The translations under genes and the position numbers were made by a program. This document shows, piece after piece, positions 7,786-15,026 of a DNA stretch of 20,158 bases. The notes under the pieces were generated by a model. That model was not told the origin of the DNA. It worked only from the letters and a program-made list of their open reading frames with translations, and searched no databases. The DNA comes from SLQH01 sp964612995 (GTDB taxonomy: Bacteria > Planctomycetota > UBA11346). The stretch spans positions 1 through 20,158 of the forward strand of contig CAZTGE010000076.1 in NCBI GenBank assembly GCA_964612995.1, in the 5' to 3' direction. The stretch's first letter is position 1. Every line of letters starts with the position of its first letter.

Positions 7786-7804
7786 GCGGCGCGCTTCAGC
7801 CCAG
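7777..7804. terminator. bidirectional hairpin between convergent rsmG and the GH42 gene
   Basis: CTGGGCTGA (7777-7785) pairs perfectly with TCAGCCCAG (7796-7804). Three further pairs lie above a 1-nt bulge. The hairpin contains both stop codons, in only 10 bp of intergenic space. There is no T-run on either side, so it may block transcription as a structure rather than act as a classical intrinsic terminator. Confidence 0.5.
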
Positions 7805-9859
7805 CGGACGTTCGATCACCATCGCGCCGTAGCCTTCCAGTCGCAGCTGGGTGCCGACCCTGGTGCCGCTGAGCAGGTCCCGGCCGACGCGGTCGAGGGT
7901 CACGGTGCGGGCGTGCCGGGCGAAGTTGAGCAGGAACAGGTACTCGTGCCGCGCATCGCAGCGACGGGCCGCGTGTACGCCCTCGGGCAGCGGCGCGGTG
8001 GTGGCGCGCGCGATGCCCGACGCGGCGACCAGGGCGTCGGCCAGCGCGACGAGGAAGGCGGGATCGGTGCGCGCGGCGAGGTACCAGGCGGTGCCGTCGC
8101 CGTGGCGGTTGCGCGTGAGCGCGGGCTGCTGGGCGTAGAACTGATGGGTGTAGCCGGCGAGGACCTCGGCGCCTTGGGCGTGGATGCGCTCGGCGTAGTC
8201 GGTGACGGTGTAGGTGCCGGCCAGACCGAGGTCGTTGTCGGGCACCAGGGCGATCGATTGCAGGTCTTCGGGGTAGAGCACGTCGAGCTCTTCGGCCCAT
8301 ACACCGAAAAGGTCGCGCAGATCCGGCCCGGGCCAGCCCCCGAGATGGCAGCAGTTGGTCGCGTCCACGATCCCCGTCAGCTGGGTGGCCACCAGGGTGC
8401 CGCCGGCGGCGACGAACGCGCGTAGCCGCTGCGCGGTGTCGTCGTCGATCAGGAACAACTGCGGCAGGATCAAAATGTCGTAGCCACTGAAATCGCTGCG
8501 GCGTTCGCAGATGTCGACCGCCACGCCGAGATGGCTGAACGCCGCGTGCCAGTTGCGGCAGGTGCCGAGGTAGTCCTTGATGTGCGCCTGTTCACGGTGA
8601 CCGGGGCCGCAGGAGTTCTCCAAGGCCCAGCGCGCCTCCCAGTCGGCGACCACCGCCACCCGGGCCGCGGTACCGGTGCCGAGCACCGGCTCGAGCTGTT
8701 CGAGCTCCGCGCCATAGGCCGCGACCTCGCGGAACATGCGGGTGTGCTCGGTGCCGACGTGGTCGACCACCGCACCGTGGAACTTCTCGAAGCAGCCACG
8801 GCTCTTGCGCCACTGGAAGTACAGCGTGCCGTCGGCTCCGTGGGCGATCGCCAGCAGCATCTCGAGCCGATGCAGCCCCGGTCGTTTGAGCTTCGGCCGG
8901 GGCATCCAGTTGGTCGGGCCGGGTGAGGCCTCCATCTGGATGAACGGTCGGCCGCGGCCCATGCAGCGCATCAGGTCGTGGACCATGGCGAAGAGGTCGA
9001 CCTCGTTGCCCATGTCCGCTTGTTCGTGGAGCAGGGGATAGGCGTCGTTGGAGACGAAGTCGACCTGTTCGCACAGGCGCCAGTAATCGAGGGTGGGGAA
9101 GAAACCCATCAGGTTGGTCGTTGTCGGCAGCGTGCTGTGGGCGCGGACGGCGGCGATCTCGTGGCGCATGAAGTCGCAGGTCTGATGGGTGACGAAGCGC
9201 AGCCAGTCGAGCTGGAGCGTGTCGACCGAGTCGTCGACGGCGGTGATCTGGTCCCAGTCGGTGATGGTGTGGTTCCAGAACGCGCTCCACCAGGCGCGGT
9301 TGAGGGAGTCCAGGTCGCCGTAGCGCTGCTTGAGCCAGTCGCGGAAAGCGGCGAGGCAGAGCTGGCAGTGGCAGGCGCCGTTGTACTCGTTGGACAGATG
9401 CCAGCCGAGCACCGCCGGATGGGCGCCGAAGCGCCGGGCGAGCTCGGCATTGACCGCCGCCACCCGTTCGCGGTAGACCGGGCTGGTCGGGCAGTGGTTG
9501 TGGCGCGAGCGCCAGGGATCGCGCAGACCCTGGCGTGAGACGCGGCAGATCTCGGGATGGGTCTGGGCCAGCCAGGCCGGCTTGCTGCCGCTCGGCGTGG
9601 CGAGGAAGGCCTTGCAGCCGTTGGCGTGGAGCCGATCGAGCGTCTCGGCGAGCCAGCCCATGGTGTAGACGCCGGGCTCGGGTTCGAGCGCGGTCCAGGC
9701 GAAGATGCCGACCGAGAACGCGTTGCAGCCGGCCAGCTGCGCCAGGCGCATGTCCTCAGCGAGGATATCCGGACGGTGCAGCCACTGGTCGGGGTTGTAG
9801 TCCCCACCGTGGAGGAAATGCGGGTGGTCGGGGAACAGGGGGGCGCGTTCGCAGGCCAT
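7796..9859 (-). CDS. GH42 family beta-galactosidase
   Basis: A 687-residue cytoplasmic-type glycoside hydrolase with no signal peptide. It should hydrolyse terminal beta-D-galactosides. The N-terminal TIM barrel opens with GGDYNPDQW (18-26). The acid/base pair N157-E158 is in WHLSNEYNG, and the nucleophile E310 is in QMEASPGPTNW. C123, C163, C165 and C168 form the four-cysteine zinc site known from thermophilic GH42 enzymes. A trimerisation (A4-type) domain and a small beta C-terminal domain follow, so the enzyme looks complete. The ATG at 9859 has GGAGG at 4-nt spacing. It lies 30 bp after pheT on the same strand and is probably co-transcribed with it. No sugar transporter or regulator is nearby, which is unusual for GH42 genes. 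Confidence 0.93.
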   Translation of the reverse strand: MACERAPLFPDHPHFLHGGDYNPDQWLHRPDILAEDMRLAQLAGCNAFSVGIFAWTALEPEPGVYTMGWLAETLDRLHANGCKAFLATPSGSKPAWLAQTHPEICRVSRQGLRDPWRSRHNHCPTSPVYRERVAAVNAELARRFGAHPAVLGWHLSNEYNGACHCQLCLAAFRDWLKQRYGDLDSLNRAWWSAFWNHTITDWDQITAVDDSVDTLQLDWLRFVTHQTCDFMRHEIAAVRAHSTLPTTTNLMGFFPTLDYWRLCEQVDFVSNDAYPLLHEQADMGNEVDLFAMVHDLMRCMGRGRPFIQMEASPGPTNWMPRPKLKRPGLHRLEMLLAIAHGADGTLYFQWRKSRGCFEKFHGAVVDHVGTEHTRMFREVAAYGAELEQLEPVLGTGTAARVAVVADWEARWALENSCGPGHREQAHIKDYLGTCRNWHAAFSHLGVAVDICERRSDFSGYDILILPQLFLIDDDTAQRLRAFVAAGGTLVATQLTGIVDATNCCHLGGWPGPDLRDLFGVWAEELDVLYPEDLQSIALVPDNDLGLAGTYTVTDYAERIHAQGAEVLAGYTHQFYAQQPALTRNRHGDGTAWYLAARTDPAFLVALADALVAASGIARATTAPLPEGVHAARRCDARHEYLFLLNFARHARTVTLDRVGRDLLSGTRVGTQLRLEGYGAMVIERPLG

Positions 9860-9889
9860 GGGGCCTCCAGGTGGTGGGTGCGGGTGGGC

Positions 9890-12307
9890 TCAGCGACGCA
9901 GTCGCGCGGCGGTGCGTTTCTCGACCGCGGCTATGATCCGTTCGCTGGTCTTGCGCAGTTCCTTCTCGCTCAGCGTGCGGTCCGCGGCCTGGAGGTGGAC
10001 CCGCAGGCTCAGCGCCTTGTGACGCGGCGGGATCTGCTCGCCGCGGTAGATCGGCGCCGCGAGTTCGATGCCCTGCAGCAGGTCGCGGGTCGCGCTGGCG
10101 ACCACCGTCTCCAGCTCGGCGAAGGTGAGCGCTTCGGGACAGACGAAGGTGAAGTCGCGGTCGACGCGCTGGTACCGGCTGACCGGGCGATACTGCAGCG
10201 GTGGGGGCGGCGGCAGCGTGGCGAGCAGGCGTTCGAGTTCGAGCTCGAACCAGGCCGCCGCGGGTTCGCAGGCGGCACGGCGGCGCAGGTCGGCGTCGAC
10301 CTCGCCGACGCGGGCCACCGTCTGACCGTCGACGGTGACCGCGGCGCAGCGGCCGGGCAGCAGCCCGGCGGGGGTGGCATCGAGCGCCTGGAGGCTCACC
10401 GCCGGGTGATAGCCGAGCGCCTCGAGCAGCTCGAGCAGCGCATCGCGGGCCGCATAGAAGGGGGTGTCGGTCGCGGGATCGGCGTGGAGCCCGGCGAGCA
10501 CCAGGGTCTCGTCTTCGCAGGCGCCGCTGCCGAGGCCGCGGCCGTAGCACTTGCCGATCTCGTAGATCGCGACCGCGGGGAAGTGGCGCAGGTTGCGGCC
10601 GGCGGCCTCGAGCAGATTGGGCAGGGTGTGGATCCGCAGCACGCTCTGATCCTGCGAGAGCGGATGCGGCAGCCGGATCAGGCGTTCGTCCGCAGCCAGA
10701 CAGAGGGCGGCACACCAGGCCTCACTGATGAAGCCGTAGGTCGCGACCTCATCCCAGCCGAGGGCCGAGAGCACGTCGCGCGCGCGGTGTTCGGCGCTGC
10801 GTAGCCGGTTGGGCGTGGGCGCGGCGGCCGGCAGGCAGGGTACGCAGGGCTCGATCGCATCGTAGCCGTGCAGACGGGCGACCTCTTCGACCAGGTCATG
10901 GGCGCCGGTGATGTCCTTGGCCCGCCACCACGGCACGCGCAGACCGTCATCGGTGGGCGTGAAACCGATGCGCGCGAGCAGCGCCTGCTGGGTCGCGGCC
11001 GGCAGATCGAAGCCGGTGAGCCGGCGCAGGTGCTCGGGATCATAGGTCACGCTGGTCTCGGTGCAGCGGTTGCGCGTCAGGCCGGCGCCGGCGGAGAAGC
11101 GCACGCTGAGCGTGCTCTCGGGGCAGACTTCACGCAGCAGCGCGATTGCGCGGTTGATCGCGGCGCGGGTGAGCAACGGGTAGAGCCCCTTCTCGAAGCG
11201 GTTGGAGCTCTCGCTCGCCACCCCGGTGCGGATGCGGGTGGCACGGATCCGCGCCGGCGCGAAGCAGGCCGCCTCAAGCACCACAGCGGTGGTGTCGTCG
11301 CGGACCATGCTGTGCTTGCCGCCCATGATCCCGGCCAGGGCCAGACTGCGCTGGTCGTCAGCGATCAACAGATCGCCCGGCTGCAGATCGACCGTGGTGT
11401 CGTCGAGCGTGGTGATCACCTCGCCGGCCGCGGCGCCGCGCACGATCAGCTCATCGCCGGCGATCTCTCGCCGGTCGAAGGCGTGCATCGGTTCGCCGAG
11501 CTCGAGCATCACGAAATTGGTTACGTCGACCAGCAGCCCGTGCGGGCGCGAGCCGACCGCCAGCAGCAGGTCCTGCATCCACTGCGGCGAAGCGCCGTTG
11601 TGCAGTCCGCTGACCACTGCGCCGCTGTAGGCGCTGCAGTCGTCGTTGCGGATGACCACGCGGAAGCCGTCGCCCGTATCTGTCCAGTCCAGATCCGGCT
11701 CGGCCGGCGGCGGCAGGCCGCAGATGGCCGCGATCTCGCGCGCCCAACCGAGGTGGCCCCAGAGGTCGGGACGGTGGTTGATGTTGTGGTTGTCGATCAC
11801 CAGCACGTGATCGCCGGTGGCGATGACCCGATCGAGCGGGGTGCCCGGCGGATGGTCGCCGTCGAGGACCATGATCCCAGAGTGATCGGTACCCAGCCCC
11901 AGCTCGTCCTCGGCGCAGATCATGCCGTGGCTCGGCTCTCCGCGCAGTTTGCCCTTCTTCACCTTCAGCGCTTCGACCCCGCCTTCGGCGGTACGCACAT
12001 GCAGCACCGTGCCCACCGGCGCCACCGGCACCAGCTGGCCAGCGGCCACGTTGTCGGCGCCGCAGACGATCGGCAGCGGTTGCGCCGCGCCGACATCGAC
12101 GGTGGTCACCCGCAGGCGATCGGCATTGGGGTGCTGCTGGCAGCTGAGCACGCGACCGACGATCACGCCATCGAGCGCCGGACCGGTGGCCTCGACCGCG
12201 TCGATCTCGGCCAGATGCATGGTCAGCAGGCCTGCGAGCTCCTCCGGCTCGCGGCCGAGATCGTCGACGCCGAGCAGGCGTTTGACCCAGTCGAGGCTGA
12301 TGCGCAT
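9890..12307 (-). CDS. pheT: phenylalanine--tRNA ligase beta subunit
   Basis: An 805-residue beta chain of the alpha2-beta2 PheRS, which charges tRNA-Phe. I start it at the ATG at 12307, because GGAGGG lies 5 nt upstream and the product then begins at the family start MRISLDWVKRLL. A start at 12394 would add 29 unconserved residues. Domains in order are the tRNA-binding OB fold (about 42-155, with HPNADRLRV), the B1 segment NHRPDLWGHLGWAREIAA, B3/B4, B5 (helix-turn-helix type, with DITGAHDLVEEVARLHGYD), the catalytic-like core, and the C-terminal anticodon-binding FDX-ACB domain (about the last 95 residues, starting YQRVDRDFTF). All domains are present. pheS, often directly upstream, is absent. 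The GH42 gene follows 30 bp downstream. Confidence 0.95.
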   Translation of the reverse strand: MRISLDWVKRLLGVDDLGREPEELAGLLTMHLAEIDAVEATGPALDGVIVGRVLSCQQHPNADRLRVTTVDVGAAQPLPIVCGADNVAAGQLVPVAPVGTVLHVRTAEGGVEALKVKKGKLRGEPSHGMICAEDELGLGTDHSGIMVLDGDHPPGTPLDRVIATGDHVLVIDNHNINHRPDLWGHLGWAREIAAICGLPPPAEPDLDWTDTGDGFRVVIRNDDCSAYSGAVVSGLHNGASPQWMQDLLLAVGSRPHGLLVDVTNFVMLELGEPMHAFDRREIAGDELIVRGAAAGEVITTLDDTTVDLQPGDLLIADDQRSLALAGIMGGKHSMVRDDTTAVVLEAACFAPARIRATRIRTGVASESSNRFEKGLYPLLTRAAINRAIALLREVCPESTLSVRFSAGAGLTRNRCTETSVTYDPEHLRRLTGFDLPAATQQALLARIGFTPTDDGLRVPWWRAKDITGAHDLVEEVARLHGYDAIEPCVPCLPAAAPTPNRLRSAEHRARDVLSALGWDEVATYGFISEAWCAALCLAADERLIRLPHPLSQDQSVLRIHTLPNLLEAAGRNLRHFPAVAIYEIGKCYGRGLGSGACEDETLVLAGLHADPATDTPFYAARDALLELLEALGYHPAVSLQALDATPAGLLPGRCAAVTVDGQTVARVGEVDADLRRRAACEPAAAWFELELERLLATLPPPPPLQYRPVSRYQRVDRDFTFVCPEALTFAELETVVASATRDLLQGIELAAPIYRGEQIPPRHKALSLRVHLQAADRTLSEKELRKTSERIIAAVEKRTAARLRR

Positions 12308-12421
12308 GGAATCCCTCCGTGGGGCGCACAGGATCCGGGCGGCGTCGGCTTTGCAAGGGAAGGGGTCCTGTAGCCACTCAGGCCCATCGGGCATGAGTGA
12401 TTACATCGGCCTTTTGCGGGG

Positions 12422-12441
12422 CCCCATCATACGCGATGGGG
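12422..12441. other. hairpin upstream of pheT, possibly part of its leader or of the adjacent structured RNA
   Basis: CCCCATC (12422-12428) and GATGGGG (12435-12441) form a perfect 7-bp stem with a 6-nt loop. It lies about 115 bp upstream of the pheT start and directly before the hairpin cluster. Bases 12308-12421 contain no other recognisable gene. They must hold the pheT promoter, but I cannot point to clear -35/-10 boxes. Confidence 0.35.
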
Positions 12442-12692
12442 TCTGGCGCCGAGTGGTGGGCGAAGCGGGTATCGCCGCAGGCGATAGCTGGCCCCAGTGG
12501 GGCCAGCGGAGCGTGGAGCGCAAGCGCAGCCCCGCAGGCCGTCAGGCCGAGGGGCAAGTGCCGCCGGAGGGCGGATACGTTTCGGCGCAGCCGATCCGCC
12601 CACGCCTGGATCTGCCTGCAGATTCAGGCGAACCACGACAAAGCCAGAGGGGTGGGTCCTCACACGGTGAGGACCGTAGGGGCGAAGCCCCT
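12442..12692 (+). ncRNA. candidate structured RNA: seven consecutive hairpins (HEARO/omega-RNA-like?)
   Basis: Perfect or near-perfect stems follow each other: 12470-12486 (7 bp, GCA loop), 12487-12507 (9 bp, AGT loop), 12529-12555 (5 bp plus an inner 4 bp), 12571-12599 (6 plus 4 bp), 12603-12630 (12 bp including one G-U, 4-nt loop), 12655-12675 (9 bp, ACG loop) and 12678-12692 (6 bp, GAA loop). The G-U pair and the GNA-type triloops favour the plus strand. The density is well above what GC content alone suggests, and no ORF of protein-like composition covers it. The size and layout recall HEARO/omega-RNAs of IscB elements, but no IscB ORF follows. An imperfect 11-bp direct repeat (TGAGTGATTAC at 12394-12404, TGAGTAGTTAC at 12692-12702) brackets it. 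The RNA family assignment is a guess. Confidence 0.45.
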
Positions 12693-12699
12693 GAGTAGT

Positions 12700-13053
12700 T
12701 ACTACAACGACTACAACCAGATCGCGCAGAGCACCGACGAGAACGGCCTGATCTCCACCACCGAGTACGACGCCCACGGCAACCCGCTGACCAGGACGGT
12801 CGGTCTGCAGGCTGATGGGTCCGGCGGCGCGCCGGTGACCACCGACGCCACCGCGACCATCAGCTACGCGTACCATGCCGCCGGCGATGGCGCCGGGCTG
12901 TTGGCGACCAGGACCGATGCGCGCGGCAAGCAGACGGACTACGAGTACAACGCGCGGGGCCTGCTCACCCGGGTCCGCGCGCCCGCCAACGACGGCGGGA
13001 CCCGCCCGACCATCGAATACGTCTACGACGCGGCCGACCGCCTGGACATGGTG
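12700..13053 (+). pseudogene. RHS/YD-repeat fragment
   Basis: About 118 codons of RHS/YD-repeat protein. They include TTEYDAHGNPLTRTVG, ISYAYHAAGDG, TDYEYNARGLLTRVRAP and EYVYDAADRLDMV, spaced like the roughly 20-residue YD repeats of RHS cores. It has neither an N-terminal nor a C-terminal RHS region. The reading frame enters from the hairpin cluster upstream and continues without a stop into a histidine-kinase fragment. No start codon with a ribosome site is visible. It may be the upstream part of the longer RHS gene that resumes at about 15027, since its end (YDAADRLDMV) and that start (VTNPEDEVTLTIQDAAGRTV) would join naturally in an RHS protein. Confidence 0.7.
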
Positions 13054-13487
13054 CGCAGCGAAGTCGACCTCAGCGCCCTGGCGCAGGTGCTCTGCGACCG
13101 CCTGCGCCGACGCGACCCCGAACGCCGGGTCGCGGTCCACATCCAGAAGGGCCTCACCGCACGCGGCGATCCGTGCCTGCTCGAGATCGCGCTGGCCAAC
13201 CTCCTGGGCAACGCCTGGAAATACACCAGCAAGACGCCGGAGGCGGTCATCGCCTTCGAACGCGACGGTGGCGACAGCTTCTGCGTCCGTGACAACGGCG
13301 CCGGTTTTCCGCCCGAAGCCGTCGATCGCCTCTTCCGGCCCTTCTCACGGCTGCACAGCGACCACGATTTCCCCGGCACCGGCATCGGCCTGGCGATCGT
13401 CGCGCGGGTCGTCGCCCGTCATGGTGGCCGCATCCGGGCCGACGCCAAGCCCGGGCCGGCGCCTGTTTCTGTTTCACGCTGCCGTGA
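13054..13487 (+). pseudogene. histidine kinase C-terminal fragment (HATPase domain), frameshifted
   Basis: This carries the end of a sensor histidine kinase. The conserved boxes are the segment before the N box (VDLSALAQVL), the N box LANLLGNAWKYT, G1 VRDNGAGF, the F box LFRPFSRLH and G2 GTGIGLAIV. The sensor region and phospho-acceptor His are missing, so it cannot be an active kinase alone. It is fused in frame to the RHS fragment before it. Near 13450-13455 one G seems lost from a run. If it is restored, the protein ends as AGACFCFTLP with a TGA at 13485-13487, which is the normal ending of this family. As written, the frame runs on instead into unrelated residues to about 13551. Confidence 0.75.
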
Positions 13488-13496
13488 CGGGAGAGT

Positions 13497-14039
13497 TCAA
13501 CGCTGCGCTCGAGCGCGAGACGCGCGTTTCCTGGCTCGCTTGACGGCCTGATACAGCTGATCGATATTGACGCACGACACCGGGTCCACCTTGTGGGTGG
13601 CGCCATCGGCATCGACGAGCCACAGGAAAGGCTTGCCCGGGTTATCGTTCCTCAGCAATCTGTCTTGCCCGCGATACCGGATGCTGCGCACCTCCTCCCA
13701 CCTCAGCGACCAGTCGTCGGCTTCCGATCCGTAGCCGCCTGGCACACGGTGCCGCATGCCCTCGTCGTCGACCGTGATCCGCCATGCCCCCACGGCACCA
13801 CGCATGCGCCAGAGCCTGAACACCAGCAAGGGGTAGGCGAGCGCGCCCACGCCGAAGGCAGAGAAGAGTATCGTCCCGAAAGACGGCCGGTCCCCCGTGA
13901 TCGCCCAGGCGATGAGGGCGATCAGACCGAAGAGCAGCAGCAGGCCGATCGGGATCTGGAAGAATGCCTTCAGGTACAGACTCCGCATCTCCGCCGCATC
14001 CTTGTCGAAGCGGAACAGAGTCCCATCGCCAACATCCAT
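13497..14039 (-). CDS. two-TM membrane protein with C-terminal basic tail, unknown function
   Basis: A 180-residue protein I cannot name. The N-terminal 24 residues are charged. Two transmembrane helices lie at about 25-47 and 54-75. Then comes a soluble domain (about 82-165) with alternating beta-type sequence (AWRITVDDEGMRHRV, WSLRWEEVRSIRYRG, FLWLVDADGATHKVDP). That pattern is typical of PH-like domains in small bacterial membrane proteins such as YcxB/DUF304-like families, though I cannot fix the family. The tail is Arg/Lys-rich. I prefer the ATG at 14039 over the ATG at 14084, because GAGGAG lies 6 nt upstream and the extra 15 residues look non-conserved. It faces the histidine-kinase remnant convergently and looks like an intact gene in a region of remnants. 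Confidence 0.75.
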   Translation of the reverse strand: MDVGDGTLFRFDKDAAEMRSLYLKAFFQIPIGLLLLFGLIALIAWAITGDRPSFGTILFSAFGVGALAYPLLVFRLWRMRGAVGAWRITVDDEGMRHRVPGGYGSEADDWSLRWEEVRSIRYRGQDRLLRNDNPGKPFLWLVDADGATHKVDPVSCVNIDQLYQAVKRARKRASRARAQR

Positions 14040-14084
14040 CACCGCTCCTCGCTGCCTCCACAGGGACGCCACGACCGAAATCAT

Positions 14085-14360
14085 GGGTGCATGAGCGATG
14101 GATTCCAGCGTTGCACGGCGGCACTACGCTGGTGTGCGGCAACTCGACTCCGCACGCTGCAGTCACTGCAGAAGGCTCCGCGTCTCATTCGATTTTGTCT
14201 TTCGAGCAGGCCGGTGCTCCGGAAGCAGGCAGCGTGTGCTGCTTGCCGGCCGCGTGCCTCCCGCCCCTCCATCTTCCCCTGAAGGCATGCCGAATGGGGA
14301 CAGAGTTCCAGTCACGCCACCCCGGTTGGCGCGAGGCGGCTGGCGGCGACATGATCCGGC
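14085..14360. other. non-coding or decayed stretch
   Basis: I see no credible gene here. It contains a short motif, AATGGGGACAGAGTTCC (14289-14305), of the kind seen beside REP/Y1-transposase elements in many genomes. It also has a small inverted repeat around CGCCA...TGGCG (14315-14331). Weak overlapping frames have no protein-like composition. It is probably decayed mobile DNA. Confidence 0.35.
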
Positions 14361-14771
14361 ATGGACCCGACCGCAGCTTCAGCCCCGCCACCCATTCCGG
14401 CAGATGGCCCGCCCGATCGCAGGCGCAGCAGACGCCGCCTGAACGCTGAGCGCGCCGCCGAGATGCTGGGCATGTGGCGGGAGAGCGGCTTCTCGCCGGA
14501 AGCATTCAGCGCGTCGATGGGGATCCGCACGAAACGCCACCGGTCGCGCGATCCGCACCGGCAAACGCGGCGCGATCCTGCCGAGCTCGCGCCCATCCTG
14601 GCGCGTCTCGAACTCGACGTCGACCGCTGGCTCGCCTGCATGCTCGGCTGGCGGCAATTCCTCGGCGCCGCCGTCGGCCGCCTCGCCGCCCCCGCAGCAG
14701 AAGCGGCCTGCCGTGGCCTGCAGTGGGTCCAGAAACGCTGCCTGCTGTTCGCGGCGGAACGCGTCGCCTGA
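14361..14771 (+). CDS. IS66 TnpA-like orphan (helix-turn-helix accessory protein fragment)
   Basis: A 136-residue frame. After a Pro-rich, then Arg-rich start, residues about 24-54 (RRRLNAERAAEMLGMWRESG and then FSPEAFSASMGI) resemble the N-terminal helix-turn-helix of IS66-family TnpA accessory proteins (pattern: Trp, Ser-Gly, Ala-Phe, Gly). The next residues do not follow the family, which would have a Tyr-Trp-Arg-Arg segment. The C-terminal half (about residues 80-136) is a separate Ala- and Trp-containing helical stretch I do not recognise. No IS66 TnpB or TnpC is nearby. It is either a remnant of an insertion sequence or a small DNA-binding gene in its own right. A ribosome site is not obvious. 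Confidence 0.45.
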   Translation: MDPTAASAPPPIPADGPPDRRRSRRRLNAERAAEMLGMWRESGFSPEAFSASMGIRTKRHRSRDPHRQTRRDPAELAPILARLELDVDRWLACMLGWRQFLGAAVGRLAAPAAEAACRGLQWVQKRCLLFAAERVA

Positions 14772-15026
14772 GGGGCAACGCCGATAGAAGCGCCTTGGCA
14801 GTGATTTGAGCGGCGCGGCGCAGAGGTGACCCTGCGCTCTGCGCTGTGAACCGGGATCGTGGCTTGACGTCTTGGGCAGGGCTGAGCGTGTACCGGGATC
14901 GGGCTTGAACAAGGTGGTGAGATAAGGTTGCTGCCGAGAGCCGGATTGGCAGGGTGCGGCCGCCGCTCCCGTTGCTGGACAAGTCGTTGGCCCGCAGTAG
15001 AGTGCGCCCCTCCAAGCGTTCTTGCC
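14772..15026. other. junction stretch before the RHS core, no gene seen
   Basis: About 255 bp with no supported gene. The RHS frame is open through its last 100 bp back to a TTG at 14928, but those 33 residues are not RHS-like. Direct-repeat-like pieces occur (ACCGGGATCG at 14856-14865 and 14892-14901). They could be mobile-element debris where the RHS core was cut. Confidence 0.35.

Noticed and set aside
10868..12373. 501-residue plus-strand ORF opposite pheT
   Set aside because: It is a shadow of pheT. The composition is non-protein-like and no family motif is seen.
12308..12394. 29-residue N-terminal extension of PheT
   Set aside because: The ATG at 12307 has a near-ideal ribosome site and matches the family start. 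The extension is not conserved-looking.
12442..12692. Group II intron or CRISPR array as the explanation of the hairpin cluster
   Set aside because: I see no domain V-like sequence, no intron-encoded protein and no regularly repeated unit. The hairpins all differ in sequence.
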